Below are positions 36,169-49,560 of a stretch of 64,000 nucleotides of DNA, in pieces. Both the position numbers and the translations under genes were made by a program. Every line of letters begins with the position of its first letter. Within the stretch, counting starts at the first letter, position 1. Location: positions 372,001-436,000 of the forward strand of contig JAYKKI010000127.1 of the NCBI GenBank assembly GCA_039881145.1, given 5' to 3'. This stretch comes from Druceiella hillmani (lineage: Eukaryota; Arthropoda; Insecta; Lepidoptera; Hepialidae). Below the pieces are notes generated by a model that ran no database searches, was not told the DNA's origin, and worked only from the letters and a program-made list of their open reading frames with translations.

Positions 36169-37196
36169 ATAAACATGTAACTAGTCCTAGTTACTAGTAA
36201 TATAAAATATTGATAGCTTTAGAGAAATATAACATAATTGAAAACAGTTACTTTGAAAATAAAAAAAACACAATTTAGCTATTTAGAATCAGAAAAGAAC
36301 AAAACATAAAATGCAATTTGTAACCATAATAAAAAAAAATATCTTCATAAACACGTATGTATTATATCTTTAATATCATAATTATTTTAAAAAAATAATT
36401 CAAATTATAATGAAACTCTAACCAAATACACAATTACTTTACAGAAACGATTACTAAAATTAATAAAAATGTACTGTTAACTGGCATTTATAATTTTTCT
36501 TTTGGTGAAAAATAAATGTTTTTCTCTTTTTGAACTTTACATTTCTTTTTTCGACTTTGTCGGACCTGTAACTTTCATGGATCAGCATTTTATATATGTG
36601 TATATAGGATACAACGAGACACAATACCATTAATCCAAAGAGTTTCACAAAATGGTATTTGCAAGCTATAAAAAAATTATTACTTTCCATGAAAAAGTAC
36701 CAAATTTCTCATTTTTTTATTGACGATTTCAATGAAACTTTTGAGAAGCTCTTTTTTTTTATTTTCTATATACACAAAAATGTTATTTTTATTCTTTTTA
36801 TACCTGGAACCAACATTAAATGCCCTTTTGCCGGTATCCTTTTCGTATTAAACTAACAGTAAGAGAAAGTTAGCGTTTGCTATGTTGATAACAGTAACGT
36901 GGATATATAATTAGTAAGCAAGCGATTAGTTAAGATACATTCTTTTCCATTCTGAAAAACATTGAATTGAAATTAAAAATTACCTAGCCTTAGTTACTGC
37001 TAATATTAATATCCAAAAAATAATACTTGTCAAAATTTAAAAAGCTTTCTACTTTTTGAAGTGGGTAGAAACAGATAAAAAGATGCAAAGCAAACAATTT
37101 CATTACATTGTAATTTGTGGTGATATTATGCACGCCAATCTGTGAGCGTTAAACTGCCTATGATAGAAAATTTCTGTACTTAAATGTATCTAATTG
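36169..37196. other. A+T-rich insertion between modules S and T of copy 2
   Basis: In copy 1 modules S and T are about 30 bp apart, so this stretch belongs to later insertions in copy 2 or to a deletion in copy 1. The short frames on both strands (36460-36856) are not recognised. Confidence 0.4.
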
Positions 37197-37366
37197 ATAC
37201 ATATGGTGGACTTATTGCTGCAAGAGCAATCTCTTACAGCCAACCATAACACCAGTCTAGCCCCGCTCAACGAGCGACTTCGGGAATCGAACCCGGTCTC
37301 CACGGTGCACCTAGCAGTCAAAGATCGTGTACATTGTGATCAATCCAACACACCACAATGACAACG
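37197..37366 (-). mobile_element. tRNA-derived SINE copy
   Basis: In minus-strand sense the copy begins 'gttgtcattgtggtgtgttg', carrying an A-box-like TGGTGTGTTGG. About 50 bp later comes a good B box, GGTTCGATTCC (37283-37293 as complement). A tRNA-unrelated body then ends 'gcaataagtccaccatatg'. The window's last 44 bases match the same head. It is not a functional tRNA gene, because no cloverleaf with a complete acceptor stem is apparent. Confidence 0.75.
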
Positions 37367-38517
37367 AGTATATAGAAGATATACAAAAAGTGTAAAGAAG
37401 TGTATTAAATACCTACTACGTTTTTATCTTTCACAAACATTCTTATATTAGCATATTTACTTATTCATAACTGTCGGTAATACTCAAAATGAAAGGTATA
37501 AAAGTATTTTTTTTTATTTTCATAGCCACTAAGTAAATAAAAATTCTAAAAAATATTTGTTTCAATTTCTTTTCTGTATTCTATATTAGATACCACAAAT
37601 GATAAATCAGTTTATTACGATTTAAATTGTTTCTTCATCATAATCGAAAAGTATTTTTTGGTAAAATTTAGCCAATAGTATTATTATAACAAGTAATAGT
37701 ATTATAACAAGTATTATCCTATGAAATCCAACCACAGATATTTAATTTGTCGTCACTAGCTGCACGGAGAAAAAAGTGCAGAACTTTACTGTAAAATAAG
37801 GAAAAAAATAATTGGATGGATTTTTATATCCTAAAACCGAATAATAGGGTGACACGCAAATTTACGAAACAAAGTTTTTGTTTCTCAAATTAAATCATCG
37901 CCAATCTTATATGGAATCGTTATTATTCTAAACTTGTCGGAATTTAACACTAATTTCTGATCCGATTTTCGTTAATTCCTCACGCTATCCATATGTTTTC
38001 TCGTTAATTAGTCGCACGTCACTTAACGGATGTGTAGAGGCGTTAAGTAATTTGGAACCGAATAATACTTCGGAAGAGTGTTGCTAGTAGTCTTATTTAC
38101 AATAGTTTCTTTATCCAACCATATATTACCCGTATATTCGTACAAAATATAATAATTTTTAAAATTACTTTTGATGCTCAAGGTGTCCAATATGATGCGA
38201 TTAAACTGATCCATCTCTTTATTCCTTCACAATGAGGCACCATGTCATGTCAGCAACATATGTTTTATACCAAAGCTTTACAAAAATGATTTAAATTCTG
38301 AACTTATAAAGCTTATAACCCTATCTATAATAAAACATAATAAGTCACCAAATTATGCCAATATTTTCTTTAGAACCTTAAATAAAGTCATGATTTTTGT
38401 ATTCCTCAGTGGTCTTATGGTAAAAAACTTCATAAAGACGTCAATGTGTTACATCTTCTAGATCAAACAAATTGACCCAGATGGTCAGTATATATCATTC
38501 CCGTGACCTCCGAGCAC

Positions 38518-38520
<3 letters not shown>
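37367..38520. other. A+T-rich spacer, nothing recognised
   Basis: A local duplication of 'agtattattataacaagt' words lies around 37676-37715. The frame 38023-38214 on the minus strand is unrecognised. Confidence 0.4.

Positions 38521-38521
<1 letters not shown>

Positions 38522-38560
<39 letters not shown>
38522..38560. repeat. (TA)n microsatellite
   Basis: Uninterrupted TA run. Confidence 0.95.
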
Positions 38561-38565
<5 letters not shown>

Positions 38566-38669
38566 TATCTATCATTTTAAATGTCGAAGAGTAAATAAGT
38601 ATTTAAATTTATTTCAAATTATTAAACTGTGGTCTATCTTATTTGCATAATAATATATAAACTCAACAT

Positions 38670-38750
38670 CACAAATCAAGGGCGGTACAACCCTACACGG
38701 TGAGCCAGTGGTGCTGGTTCGATTCCCCGTCGTGTCAATAATCAGAAATC
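38670..38750 (+). mobile_element. Fragment of a second tRNA-headed SINE
   Basis: A B box, GGTTCGATTCC at 38716-38726, lies in a G+C-richer patch ('tacacggtgagccagtgg', 'ccccgtcgtgtc'). The upstream A box is not convincing. The flanking words differ from the 37-kb SINE, so this may be another family. Confidence 0.5.
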
Positions 38751-38789
38751 AACTTGTAGTTAAGACTAGAAAACTGGTTCCAATATCGG

Positions 38790-41176
38790 TGTCGAAACTT
38801 TATCGAATATTGTAGCTTTTATAAATGTTACCAACAAGAATATACAACGGATACTAGGATACTGAGTTCAGTTTAATTACTTACCTATAAATTACTATCT
38901 TGTAATTTTATTATTTGTATATCATGAAGTATTGATCATGACTCAAGTTTTACGTACCGTCTAGTTTGGTTTAATCTGAATGGATATAAATTTGGTGTTT
39001 GAGTATATTGAAACATGTATTAAATTTCACTTATTTTTATTGTTTTAAACGGATGTGAACGAGTATAAGCCTTAACTCTGTATATGCAATGCGGAAGAAA
39101 ATTATTAATTTCCAATAGATATTTATCGATGTTGACTGATTGAAATATTAAAATTAATTTTGTTGTTTTTTTAATATAAATGTAAACTTTACTTCTTGAC
39201 CAATTATGGTTTGCTTTAGTCATTCAATTCATTTTTGAATTTTGATCGTAACAAAAGTTCTCAGGGCAAAACGTCTTCTCTCCTTAATGTTTCGAATCTT
39301 CAGTAATCTCACGAAATCTTTCTCCCAAACTTTTAGAAGTTTTGTCAAAAATGTACTATTTTTTAAATAATCTACTATATTAGTAGTTTATTAACTGACG
39401 TCACCTTTTCGTTCGAAATATTGCACATTTTTTGTTCCACTTCCTTCATACATATATTCCTGAGTAGACTTTTCGTAGCTTTTAATATATTAATATTATT
39501 TTTATACATAAAAAAATTTATTCCAATTTTAAATATCAGTTACGGTGAGTTAATTGCTAAAATGAGGTAAAATTCACGGGTCTTATTATATTTAGGAATT
39601 TTGTTTCCTGGAATGTACTATGTGCTTGTATTCTGAAGACCAATTACCACAAATAGGTTGAAATATATTTAAAGTGAGACAATGTGATAATAGAATAACA
39701 GAATAGTTATGGTTACGATTTTGTTTTAGGTAACCTGATATTTTGGTTTAGATTTCCTTTTATATATTACTCCGTGTTATGTATAAAATTGCACATCAAT
39801 TACGCGCATTTCCTTTGTTAAAGTACTGCGACGTCACAAGATGAAAAAGATGTCAGTTCACATGAGCTAAAATTTATGAAGGAATTTCAATAAAAGCTTA
39901 TAAACGTATGAAATATTCAAAGCATTACTCTTGAATGAAAAAAGATAAAAGTAAAAATTGTCATCTGTTAATAATAAATATGGGACGTAGCAAAAATAAT
40001 TCAAAGAAATATTTAGAAATAAAAGAACTTAGAATATTTTTGAATTTAACAATACTAAAATAAAATGTATATATCACGTACTTTCCAATTCTGTTTCTTA
40101 GTACAAGCACCAGAGCGTTATCTCACTATTGTAAGCAGTGTTTCCGTCTATATTGTCTATTAATTCTTCTTTATGAAAAAGCTGGAAATTATTTGTAATT
40201 TACATTTCATTCTTCAATCACTCTCTTTTTCCGTTTTAATCACATTCTTTTTCAATACCCTTACTTTATATTTTATTGCTCAGGGTCGTCATTTGTGTAC
40301 GCTTCATTTCATTATTCCAATATTATCTCTCACGAAGTTCGTTTATTATTCACCATATTCCATGACAGGTCCATCAGTCTAGCTTTTTGTTACTACTATA
40401 CGTCGTATATTATCACATGCATAGAAATCTATTTCTCTCGTGAAGATACACATATTCATTCAACTATTATGTGTACACATTTCCATTATTCGTGACACAA
40501 CCTTGATGATTATCATCTTTCGTTTTTCTTATATTTTTCAGCGTTTATTTTATTAAAAGTTTTCTCTATAAACTGAACTTTGAACAATACACGAAGATAT
40601 AAATCAAAAGTATACTTGTAAGAGCATTTTAGATAAATTGTTTGGTCTATTAAGTGGATTTGATAAAGTCACTAAAACGAATGAAATTGCGTTTTGGAAT
40701 AACTTCCAATCCCATTTGTATTATAAATGCTTCCAAAAAATTTAATAAAATTTGCAATTTTTTTCATTTGTCTAACATTTAGATTGATAAATTTGAGGTA
40801 TTCTCCTGGTGCAGTAAAATTCTTAAAAATGTTGGCTAATTTTATTAATTCTGCATTCTTATTTAAGAATAGTAATTAAGTAAATAAAAATAAAAATACA
40901 GAGCAGAAAATTAAAAGACATTAAATTGTTTTTCCATTTTTAATACGCTTTAATTTTTATTAAATACGTACATGGAATATAGCAGAAGATAAAATAACCC
41001 ATTTTAGAATACCGTTTTTATTTTTTCTTGTTTCTAATCAATGAAGACCTGAACTGATTTTAAGAGATTTTGGTAAGACGATGCTTGTAGTTCAAATTAA
41101 AACCTAGGTTACACTCATCTTTTGTAATTTTAACTCACAGAGGCAAGCTTTCTGTATTCATTTAACAAAAGCCTGT

Positions 41177-41236
<60 letters not shown>

Positions 41237-42480
41237 ATAAATATTTAGACAAGTGGGAAACAATTTATATAATGTTCCTGATATAACACGTAACACTTTC
41301 ATTGAATGTCTTTATTAAAAACATTGATTAAAATATTAAAATTATTGTTATTGCAATATAAGTTATATTGAATCCAATTAGTAAATGTACATGGCCATAT
41401 TAATTAAAAATGCACATGTATCTGAATAATGGTTTTGGAGGATAGGTATGTTTTGGACATTTATTCTACAAGTTTGTTGGCAATAGCGTTGTTACAAGCT
41501 TTTAAAATCCAGTTCTTTCCAAATCACGAAATTGAATTAACTTCACCACTAATTTAAAATTAATAGTTATTTGAACTAGAATTAACTTCCTAATAGTTCA
41601 TATATAGAAATATTTCATATTTCCAGCTATAGTTATTCTAAAACTCAAATATTTTACTAAAATAGATTTCGTTAAGTTTAATACCAAAACTCATGTCAAT
41701 ATTGCCCTTTTTTCCATTACAGTACACGACTTTTAAATAGTTTGAAATTAGGGTTACATATTAATAAAACACTCAAATTTAATCTGTTATGCGAGTAAAT
41801 GTGCAAATTTGGAAAATCGTTTTTTGCCACCTGAATGGATTATGAACATAAATTCAGACTCAACTTTCAAAATTATGCATGTAAATAAAGACGTATAGGT
41901 TTTATTATTTTAAACCATATTCATAATAGTCTCTTACATTTTCGGCGTTGTTTCCTTTGCTAAAATTATGAAAACCTTTAAATTTTAATAAAAAAAGGGC
42001 ATGTATGAATCTCTGCTTCATACTCCATTCGAAGTGAAAGTACTATATTTGTTTAAGTCAGCATTATCATAAACTTTCTAGCACAATAAATATTTTATAT
42101 GACATAATATAATTAAATAAGAATTTCATTGTCAAAGTCTAAAAAATTAGGACGTCGATGTTATGGAGGTGGTATAACCTTTGCCTAGACTAATCAAATC
42201 CTCGTTTCTTCACAATTTTAGATTCGGAAACACGGGGGGAGTGCGACACATTTTTTTTCAATATGTTTCTCTGTATCTTTGAGTTAAACTACCTAAATTT
42301 ATGACTTGAAGCTATGAGAAAAACATTTTTGATCCCTTTTTGTCTAAAGTTTTTAAACGAGTACAGGAAATTCCTTTTGTTTAGGAAATTTGCTCCACCT
42401 TATTTCGAATAAATATATTTAAGTTATAAGTACCGATACAGATGTGAGTTAATATACTTTTCTACTTTGCCGAATTCATG
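38790..42480 (+). repeat. Unit copy 2, module T (paralogue of 6040-9100)
   Basis: Colinear with copy 1. The (TA)n tract at 41183-41232 and a stretch near 40080-41390 are not matched. The pyrimidine-rich frames at 40173-40495 are copy-specific and unrecognised. Confidence 0.8.
41183..41232. repeat. (TA)n microsatellite
   Basis: Uninterrupted TA run. Confidence 0.95.
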
Positions 42481-43055
42481 TGGTTATGTATTGACGTCTT
42501 TTGGTTTCTTAAGGTACATAACTATAAAAAAACGGAGATGCGAGAACTAGAAGTAAATTTTACATGCTTCCATTTTGTTTTTGGTGGTTTAGTCTTTAAA
42601 AGTTAATATTATTTGTCGCAATGAGTAATTTGCTAATAAAGATTCCAAAAATTTTCTAAAATAGTAAAGAATTTCATTTCTTAACTGAATTACCTTTAGA
42701 TTAAAAATTCTTCGTCTTATAATTTCAATACACCTTTTTTCGCTTGTCCCTATTGTTACAAATCAAATTGATGCTTCCTCTTGAGGATTTCTGTTTAAAA
42801 AATGATAAAATGTGTACTTTGAAGTGAAAATATTGAAAACATACAGGACAAGAATAACTCCCCATGAACAATATTCTGGGTAAGTTCACAGTTTGGAAAA
42901 AAGTTGCAGACATAAATACCAAACAACGTATCACCACGAAAGCTGCTAACCAATTACTCTGTTCGATTCCAAAGAGAACGAAATTTCCGTATAGTGGACT
43001 ATTTTCAATTTCCGTTGGCACTTATGTGTGGGCCCCCAATTTAGGTTCGATTAAT
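42481..43055. other. Spacer with overlapping opposite-strand ORFs
   Basis: The frames 42725-43021 (minus, 98 codons) and 42864-43064 (plus) overlap over about 160 bp. Neither shows a family motif; at most one could be real. The minus product has a few Cys and hydrophobic patches only. Treated as unproven. Confidence 0.25.
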
Positions 43056-43290
43056 TTCATGTAGATGATAATTTTATAAGTTGTTTACGTGTTTTTGCTC
43101 CTCAGAATAACTCTTTCTCACGGTTTCAGTATACACAGTTTCAGTTACATTTCACACGGTTTCAGTTTTAAATCATTCATGTAGATGACTATTTTAAAAG
43201 GTTCACGGGGTCAGTACACACGGTCCCAGGCACATTTCACACGGTTTCAGTTTCGACTCATTCATGTAGATGACTATTTTAAAAGTTGTC
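43056..43290 (+). repeat. Irregular tandem repeat, 'ttcatgtagatga' units
   Basis: The block 'ttcatgtagatgactatttt' starts at 43056 (variant), 43176 and 43261. Between copies lie several 'cacacggtttcag(t)' words, for example about 43119, 43153 and 43239. Unit lengths are 120 and 85 bp. Confidence 0.8.
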
Positions 43291-44879
43291 TACCTGTTTG
43301 GCATAAATACATAATAGTGCGCTTTTATTGAACTTTATTTTTAATAAGAAAAATTAACCATTTGTCATTGTGAGGCACCATAAGAGATAGACGATTTTTA
43401 TTTATGGTGCATTAAAATGTTAAATGGTTAACTTTCTGTCCAAGTTCAAATAAAAGCATAGTGAGTGTATTAAAAATAATGCTTACATCAAAAATTACGT
43501 CAATTGATTAATATGTATATTACTCGAATGGTGCAAATTACTTAGAAACAAATATAATATATTTTTAGGGAAATATTGTCATTCCAAAATTGAATTTAAA
43601 AGTGTATGTTACGTTCAAAAAAAATTGCGACGTTGTGAACAAATAATAAAGATTATACGCACTTTAGTCTTTTATCTTAGTTTTAAAACTCGCTTTTTTC
43701 TTTTAATTTACATGTAAATCTACACTTTAAAAGATTTTTTACTTGAATATGTTTTCAAGATCCACACCGGATATAAGGAGAACAGCGCCCAAATAAGCGA
43801 GAATTACTATCGAAGTAAATTCAAACTTTAGTAACTCGACTAATATTAATATTTTTATCTTTATATCGTTAGAAGGAGAAACAATGTAAGATTTTACCAG
43901 TTATCAGCTTCATTCGTAATGGTTGGCATCGCATACTGCGCACGTTAAAATGAATCCATAAATTTACGCATTCGACGTGGGTTCATGAGCAGAACCATAT
44001 TTCAGATACTGAATAATCGATCCCTTTGAGTAAAGTGTTGTTCTGATGATAGTGTCCTGGGCTAGTCCAAATGAAGTTGTTTTAACTTATTTTGATTTAG
44101 AATGAAAAATGTTTTAACTTATTTTATCGTGAAAATAAGTTAATTAAACACTTTCTTTTTCTTTCTTTTCCCACATGGATCATATGGCTCATTAGAATTT
44201 TGAAAATATTATAATTTAATTTATTTACCTATCTTAACTTGAAATATAAAAATGATGGCTAGATGCACTGAAGACGTAAAGATTTTCTTTAAATTTCAAT
44301 GTATTAATTTATCCATACTTTATACTACGTACTTGCTAAAATTATTTTCAATTTAACCTTTTAATATGGTATTTTTTCTATATGGTCGTTTTTTTGATAC
44401 CAGGAAAACTAAGCTTAATTAGCTTTTATGTAATTACAGAAAAAAAATTATGAAATAAGAATTTACATATGAAGATATTTTATTTTAAAAATTTATTCAT
44501 CGAAGATCGCAGTAAAAATTGAATCTTTAAGGTTTATAATATTTATATTACGAGGGACCAAACGTTGTATGTCGTTAAAGTGGTAAGTCGTCTCAAGATA
44601 TAGCAGGATCTATATCTTTGTAAGTTATAGACTTGACATAGTTCGATAAAGAACGGAAGCATATTTTCCGTGAACTGATTATTTTATTGACGAAGTTTAA
44701 ATGAAATTCACGAAAATAGACGATAAACGAAATATTTTTATGTAAATCTACATTATAAATTAGATACATCTGTATTACTTAAAAATAATGCTAACTTTAA
44801 AATAAAGCTGTTTGTTAAATAATCAAAATATCATCTTTTTGTTTGTAAAAATAGAAATAATCTTTCCTTTTGTAAAAAT
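43291..44879. other. A+T-rich spacer between unit copies 2 and 3
   Basis: No gene or recognisable element. A small duplication of 'ccttttgtaaaaatagaaat' lies at about 44838-44890. Confidence 0.4.
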
Positions 44880-46510
44880 AGAAATAATCTACAACACTCA
44901 TCACAAATAGAAAAAAACACAAAGCCCGGCAATTTGTAACATCAAACAGAAAAACCAATTCATAAAGAAGAGCAATTCATAAAGAAAAGCTAGATAGGCA
45001 TCTTGAATGTAAAATTCAAATACTTGAGCTCTGTAATTCCACATAATTACATTCAAAGCCCTTCACACTGTGTCTCTTCCGAATGAACGACCTCACTCTT
45101 GGGATCTCCATTCATTGGAATCACTTATAGTGAGAGACTATATGACAGGGGTAACCAATTTCTTCTTACTTTTTATTAGTTTCAAGAGTAATATGTCAAA
45201 TGTAGTTTAGTCTAAATTAAAAAAAAAATAAACCTAAAAATTTAACTTTGATAGAAGGAATTGTTCAGTGGTTTTTAGTTTTCGCCTTGAAATAAATTTA
45301 TTCCCTGAAATAATATCAAAGGATGAAATAGAATATATTTATCAGCAATACCGATAAATGAATTAATCTCATTACTGCTGTACGAATACTTATTTTACAA
45401 TATGAGGAAGCATCGTTTTGATAAGCATTAATTTATTTTGAATAAATTTATTATTACCGATTCATTTTGATAAAGATGTGTTATTTCCTTAACAAAATGA
45501 ATTGGTAATAATAATTTATTCATGGTAGAAAGACATAGAAAGATTACAGTAATATTTTTAACACTTTTGTGTTATATCAAATGTATTTAAAAAATATAAA
45601 ACAAGGAGACTGCATAGAGATCGTATTCTAGATAAGATAAATTCGGAGTACATAGATAAAGAACTTCTTGAGCTCTATGTCTATTTGTACACGCATTACA
45701 TTGAAGCGATAAAAATTTTATTGTTTTGACAGAATACTAAATGAAGTACATTAATGACCTTAAGGTCAAGAAAGCAAAATAGGTGTGTTACCGACCTCGA
45801 ATTTTTCACGTCTCTTTTATTTTCAATAATTTTTTTTTATTTGTACGAGCATTACTTAAAATTCGCTAAGCAAAATTTTAATTAGGTTTTTTTATTGACA
45901 ACTGAAAAAATGGGATTAAATAAATTGCTTAATATCTCTACATAATATAGGTTTACCAAGAAAGGGAAAAAAGCTAGTTATATTTTTAAAAATGTTTTGG
46001 TGCATTTTTCATTTGTCATTAAACAAGCTGCGGGAATGTGATAATAATATAAGAAACGTTATATTTTCTAATACTGCTTCAAACTGGCCCTAATGAATGG
46101 CGCTAATTAAAAAAGTTATGAACAAGCAAGTTTATTGATTGACTATATGAAAAATATTTGATATAACCTACAAAATTTCGAAACTTACAAAAATTATGAT
46201 TTATTCATATATTACATATTTACATGTTCCAAATTAAATAGTCGATCTCATTAATCTCAGGAAGTGTATAATATTTGTATTTTGTAACATTTTATTTTTA
46301 TTTATTCTTATTTTTCCTTATTTATCGTATTTTATTACTGAAAGCCGTGCCCGTGTAGAAGTGACTTTATAAAGGAGCTTACCGACCGTTTATATGCCAA
46401 ATAGTCTTCAATTTTTGACAGAATAGGATTGACGTAATTTTTTACATGATCAGACTAATAACTAAGGTATTGACCACGAGACATTTTACCCTATATTCGT
46501 GTTATACGTA
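44880..46510 (+). repeat. Unit copy 3, module P (paralogue of 19270-21360)
   Basis: Matches as listed for copy 2. It contains its own duplication of 'caattcataaagaa' (about 44957-44985) and a copy-specific hairpin at 45439-45522. Confidence 0.75.
45439..45522. repeat. Hairpin with 30-bp arms, copy 3 only
   Basis: The left arm 45439-45469 and right arm 45493-45522 are near-perfect complements ('attaccgattcattttg' with 'caaaatgaattggtaat'). Copy 2 near 19865-19900 has only the left-arm sequence. Confidence 0.85.
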
Positions 46511-49304
46511 GTGTTTTTTTCCGATACTACATACCTAAAGGATCGATTTTCTTCCGGTCCATCCCGCAAATTTTCTTTGAAAAAAAGTGTTAAGGGTTAC
46601 CACCATAACTCTTTGTTTTGGGTTTTTCCAACAAGGCCAAACAGAAAAGTATATCATATTATTCAGAAATGAGAATATTAAAATGATTCTTGCTATGTCA
46701 TTATTTTTATGTGTACATCTTATAATTTCTTACCTCCTCCAATGCTCTCACATTATCAGTCTCAGTAGATAATAGAAAATGCCCACTATTCTCTTAATTT
46801 GATACTTCTACATTATATGAAATATATTATTTATTTTTGTGCCTTTTTCTTCCACGACTTTAAGATATGATTAAATTTTCATTGCATTTTTTCCACTAAA
46901 TACAGTATACAAAAGTAAAGACCGCGAGCTTTAACGTTGAAACCTCTGCAGGGAGCCATTGGACCAGCGATTACGACGCGGGTTTTTGTAACTTGCACCG
47001 TTAACATTTACGATAATTATGGACGTAATTCGGCAGAACGATCTTGACACTTCCGGACCACAAAATAGCGGTCGAAAGGATTAAGTGGTTGGAAATAAAA
47101 ATTTAATATTTTACCATGTTTTTGTTACTTCGTAGAACTATAATGCGTTTTAATTTTTACCACGATTTCTAGATTAAATTAAAGAGATTACATTTAAATA
47201 CCTTAATCATGATTTAATTGAATTGCTGTAAAGATGTTGTTTTTTCAAGTTAGTCAATCAAATTTGTCTGTTCTTAACGAGTGTTTTAAAAATACTCTGG
47301 AAAATAATAATATGTTACTATCCTTCACTTTTTATTTAATTTTTCTTATATATCTTGTAATGTAAATTGTGTTATATTTCTTATAAACAATAAAGTGTAC
47401 GTAAACTTGTAACTTGAGACATAAATTATGCAAATAAATTATTTTCGAGGGGATTTTATCATTTACAGATTAAATTAATTTTGAATCGTGTAAATCTACT
47501 CTGGTCATAGTAAATTTTTTATTTTTATTTATTAACAAAGGAACTTTACGATTAACATATATATCCGTATATATTACATGTATTATTATGAGCAGGATTA
47601 TTTCAATATATATAGTCTGGTTTTTATGAATGATATATGAAACGGTTCGTCAAATATTGCAGCGTTGCATGCTTTATGCCCCATTTCAATATTTTTTGCA
47701 TTATTTTCTCTTTATGCTTGTAAGCTAAAAATAAGAAATAAAATTTAATAATAATGAATTTCCATTATATTAGGCATACATACACATAAGATCGAGTTCT
47801 TTTATTTAGGCTCTTTGACGTAAAAATTTCAAATATATTTTAACCCTACTGCAATAACGCAAGGAAAGGATTATGGTAACTAGCAGTTTGAATGTATGGA
47901 AGTATGGATATAGATGTTCTATCCCAGGGACTAAACTATGGGAAGAATGTAAAGTAAGGAATTTCTAGGTCGCAATGTTGTCTCAAATAATATAAAATTT
48001 TAATTTAAACAACGTCAAAATGGATATAAAATTGAAAGGCTGCATGAGAAAATTACAGTTATACTTATTATATTTCCCCGGAAATTACCAGGCATTAATC
48101 AATTGAAAGAAATAAGCACATGCTAGGTGAACTGGCATATACTTCCGTGAGTGAATAATTATGAAAGTTGCCATTAAGGTTTTTTAACTCTGGCAAAGCC
48201 AAAAGAGAAGATAATGATTTTAACAAAACATGTGTAATCCATTTGGAGGCCGATAATAGGAATTTGGTTTCATCGAGAAAATGTGAAGTACGTTATTACT
48301 AAAAAAAGCAAAACTAAAAACTTTGAAATAAAAGTTAAAAAAATAAAATGCGACTATGACAAAATAAGAAGAAAGTTTTGTGCTATTGCGTACAATGGAA
48401 TATATCGTAAATGTCCTAGAATTAAAGAAAAATATTGTGTGAAATATATATTTTTGATTTTTTAAAATTTTAAGGTATCTATGTTGTTTTTTTGTGGTTG
48501 GATTTTGATTGTTTAAACTTAAAATTGATTAGATTAGGTTATACCTATTTTTGTTCATTACTGTCATTGTGCCAATTTATTTATTTCTTTTACTTTCAGA
48601 AGCGTATTAGAATTATTTCTTCTTCATAAATTTCGTAAATAACATATAAAAATATAATTTAATATAGTTTGGAAAACATTGCCAAAATTGCAATGTTTGA
48701 ATAGATCTATGCGTTCTTTATAAGGAAATTATGTATCAGAACTTAGGAAAATAATTTGATTGGTTGTAATTCGTATTTGTTATTTGCTTATTTAAATTGT
48801 ATTAACTGTATTGACATAGTATTATGAATAAAGAGATATGAAGATTACTATATGTTAGAAATTTTGTGTTAATTTCTGATGATTGAAAACACACTGTTGG
48901 TTGTCCTTCATTGTTGTGACTATCTTAATTCTCCTACAACTTAAAAAGATATGAAGGTAAATGAAAGGGAAGAAGATTATAAAATTTAAATATTACAAGT
49001 AGATATAGCAATAGTTTCCTAATTGGTTTCATGCATGTCTCTTGAAAAATAATTTATCTTCCGACTCAGTAAAGGAGGAACTTATTTTGAACCCAAAAAT
49101 AAAATTTATCCAAAAATTTATTTAAATCCATTCTAAAGAAACTATAACTTTGAAGTGACCTAAGAAGTATAGATACATTTTTATTATATAATGTCCAAAT
49201 AAAATGTTTACAGAGTTTCTAAGTAACGTTTAAGACAAATGGACTTTCAATGCACCAATTTAAATCAGAAATGGACGCTAATATTATCCTCCCGTAAAAT
49301 TTAT
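46511..49304. other. Sequence absent from the P/Q junction of copy 2
   Basis: In copy 2 only a (TA)n tract separates P and Q. Here about 4.7 kb intervene, including module O. A G+C-richer patch at 46920-47085 ('agggagccattggaccagcg', 'attacgacgcggg') is unexplained. The frames 46587-46772 and 48283-48465 are unrecognised. Confidence 0.4.
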
Positions 49305-49560
49305 TACTGAGACACTTAAAATTATAATCTGAGACACAGTAAAATACTTTCTTATGGACTGTATGGCCGACAGATCGAAGCTAAAATAGTCCCATTCTTT
49401 AATAAAACTGATTTTACATAATGTCAAGAATTCATATCAAGCCCCAGAGTTCTTTACAAAAATTGAACTTTCTACCATTTAAAACTACGGTGCTAACCCT
49501 TTTTTGTGCATTGTGAAAGGAAGACAAAACTAAAGCACATTCCAAAAAGTATTATGATAT
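49305..49560 (+). repeat. Unit copy 3, module O (paralogue of 200-560)
   Basis: Shared words as given for 200-560. The (AT)n tract of copy 1 is absent. About 1.7 kb without counterpart follow before module Q. Confidence 0.5.

Noticed and set aside
37197..37366. Functional tRNA gene on the minus strand
   Set aside because: The B box is good, but A-to-B spacing, acceptor-stem pairing and the long unrelated tail fit a SINE.
42725..43064. 98-codon minus and 66-codon plus ORFs overlapping
   Set aside because: No family motif on either strand, and no paralogous support.
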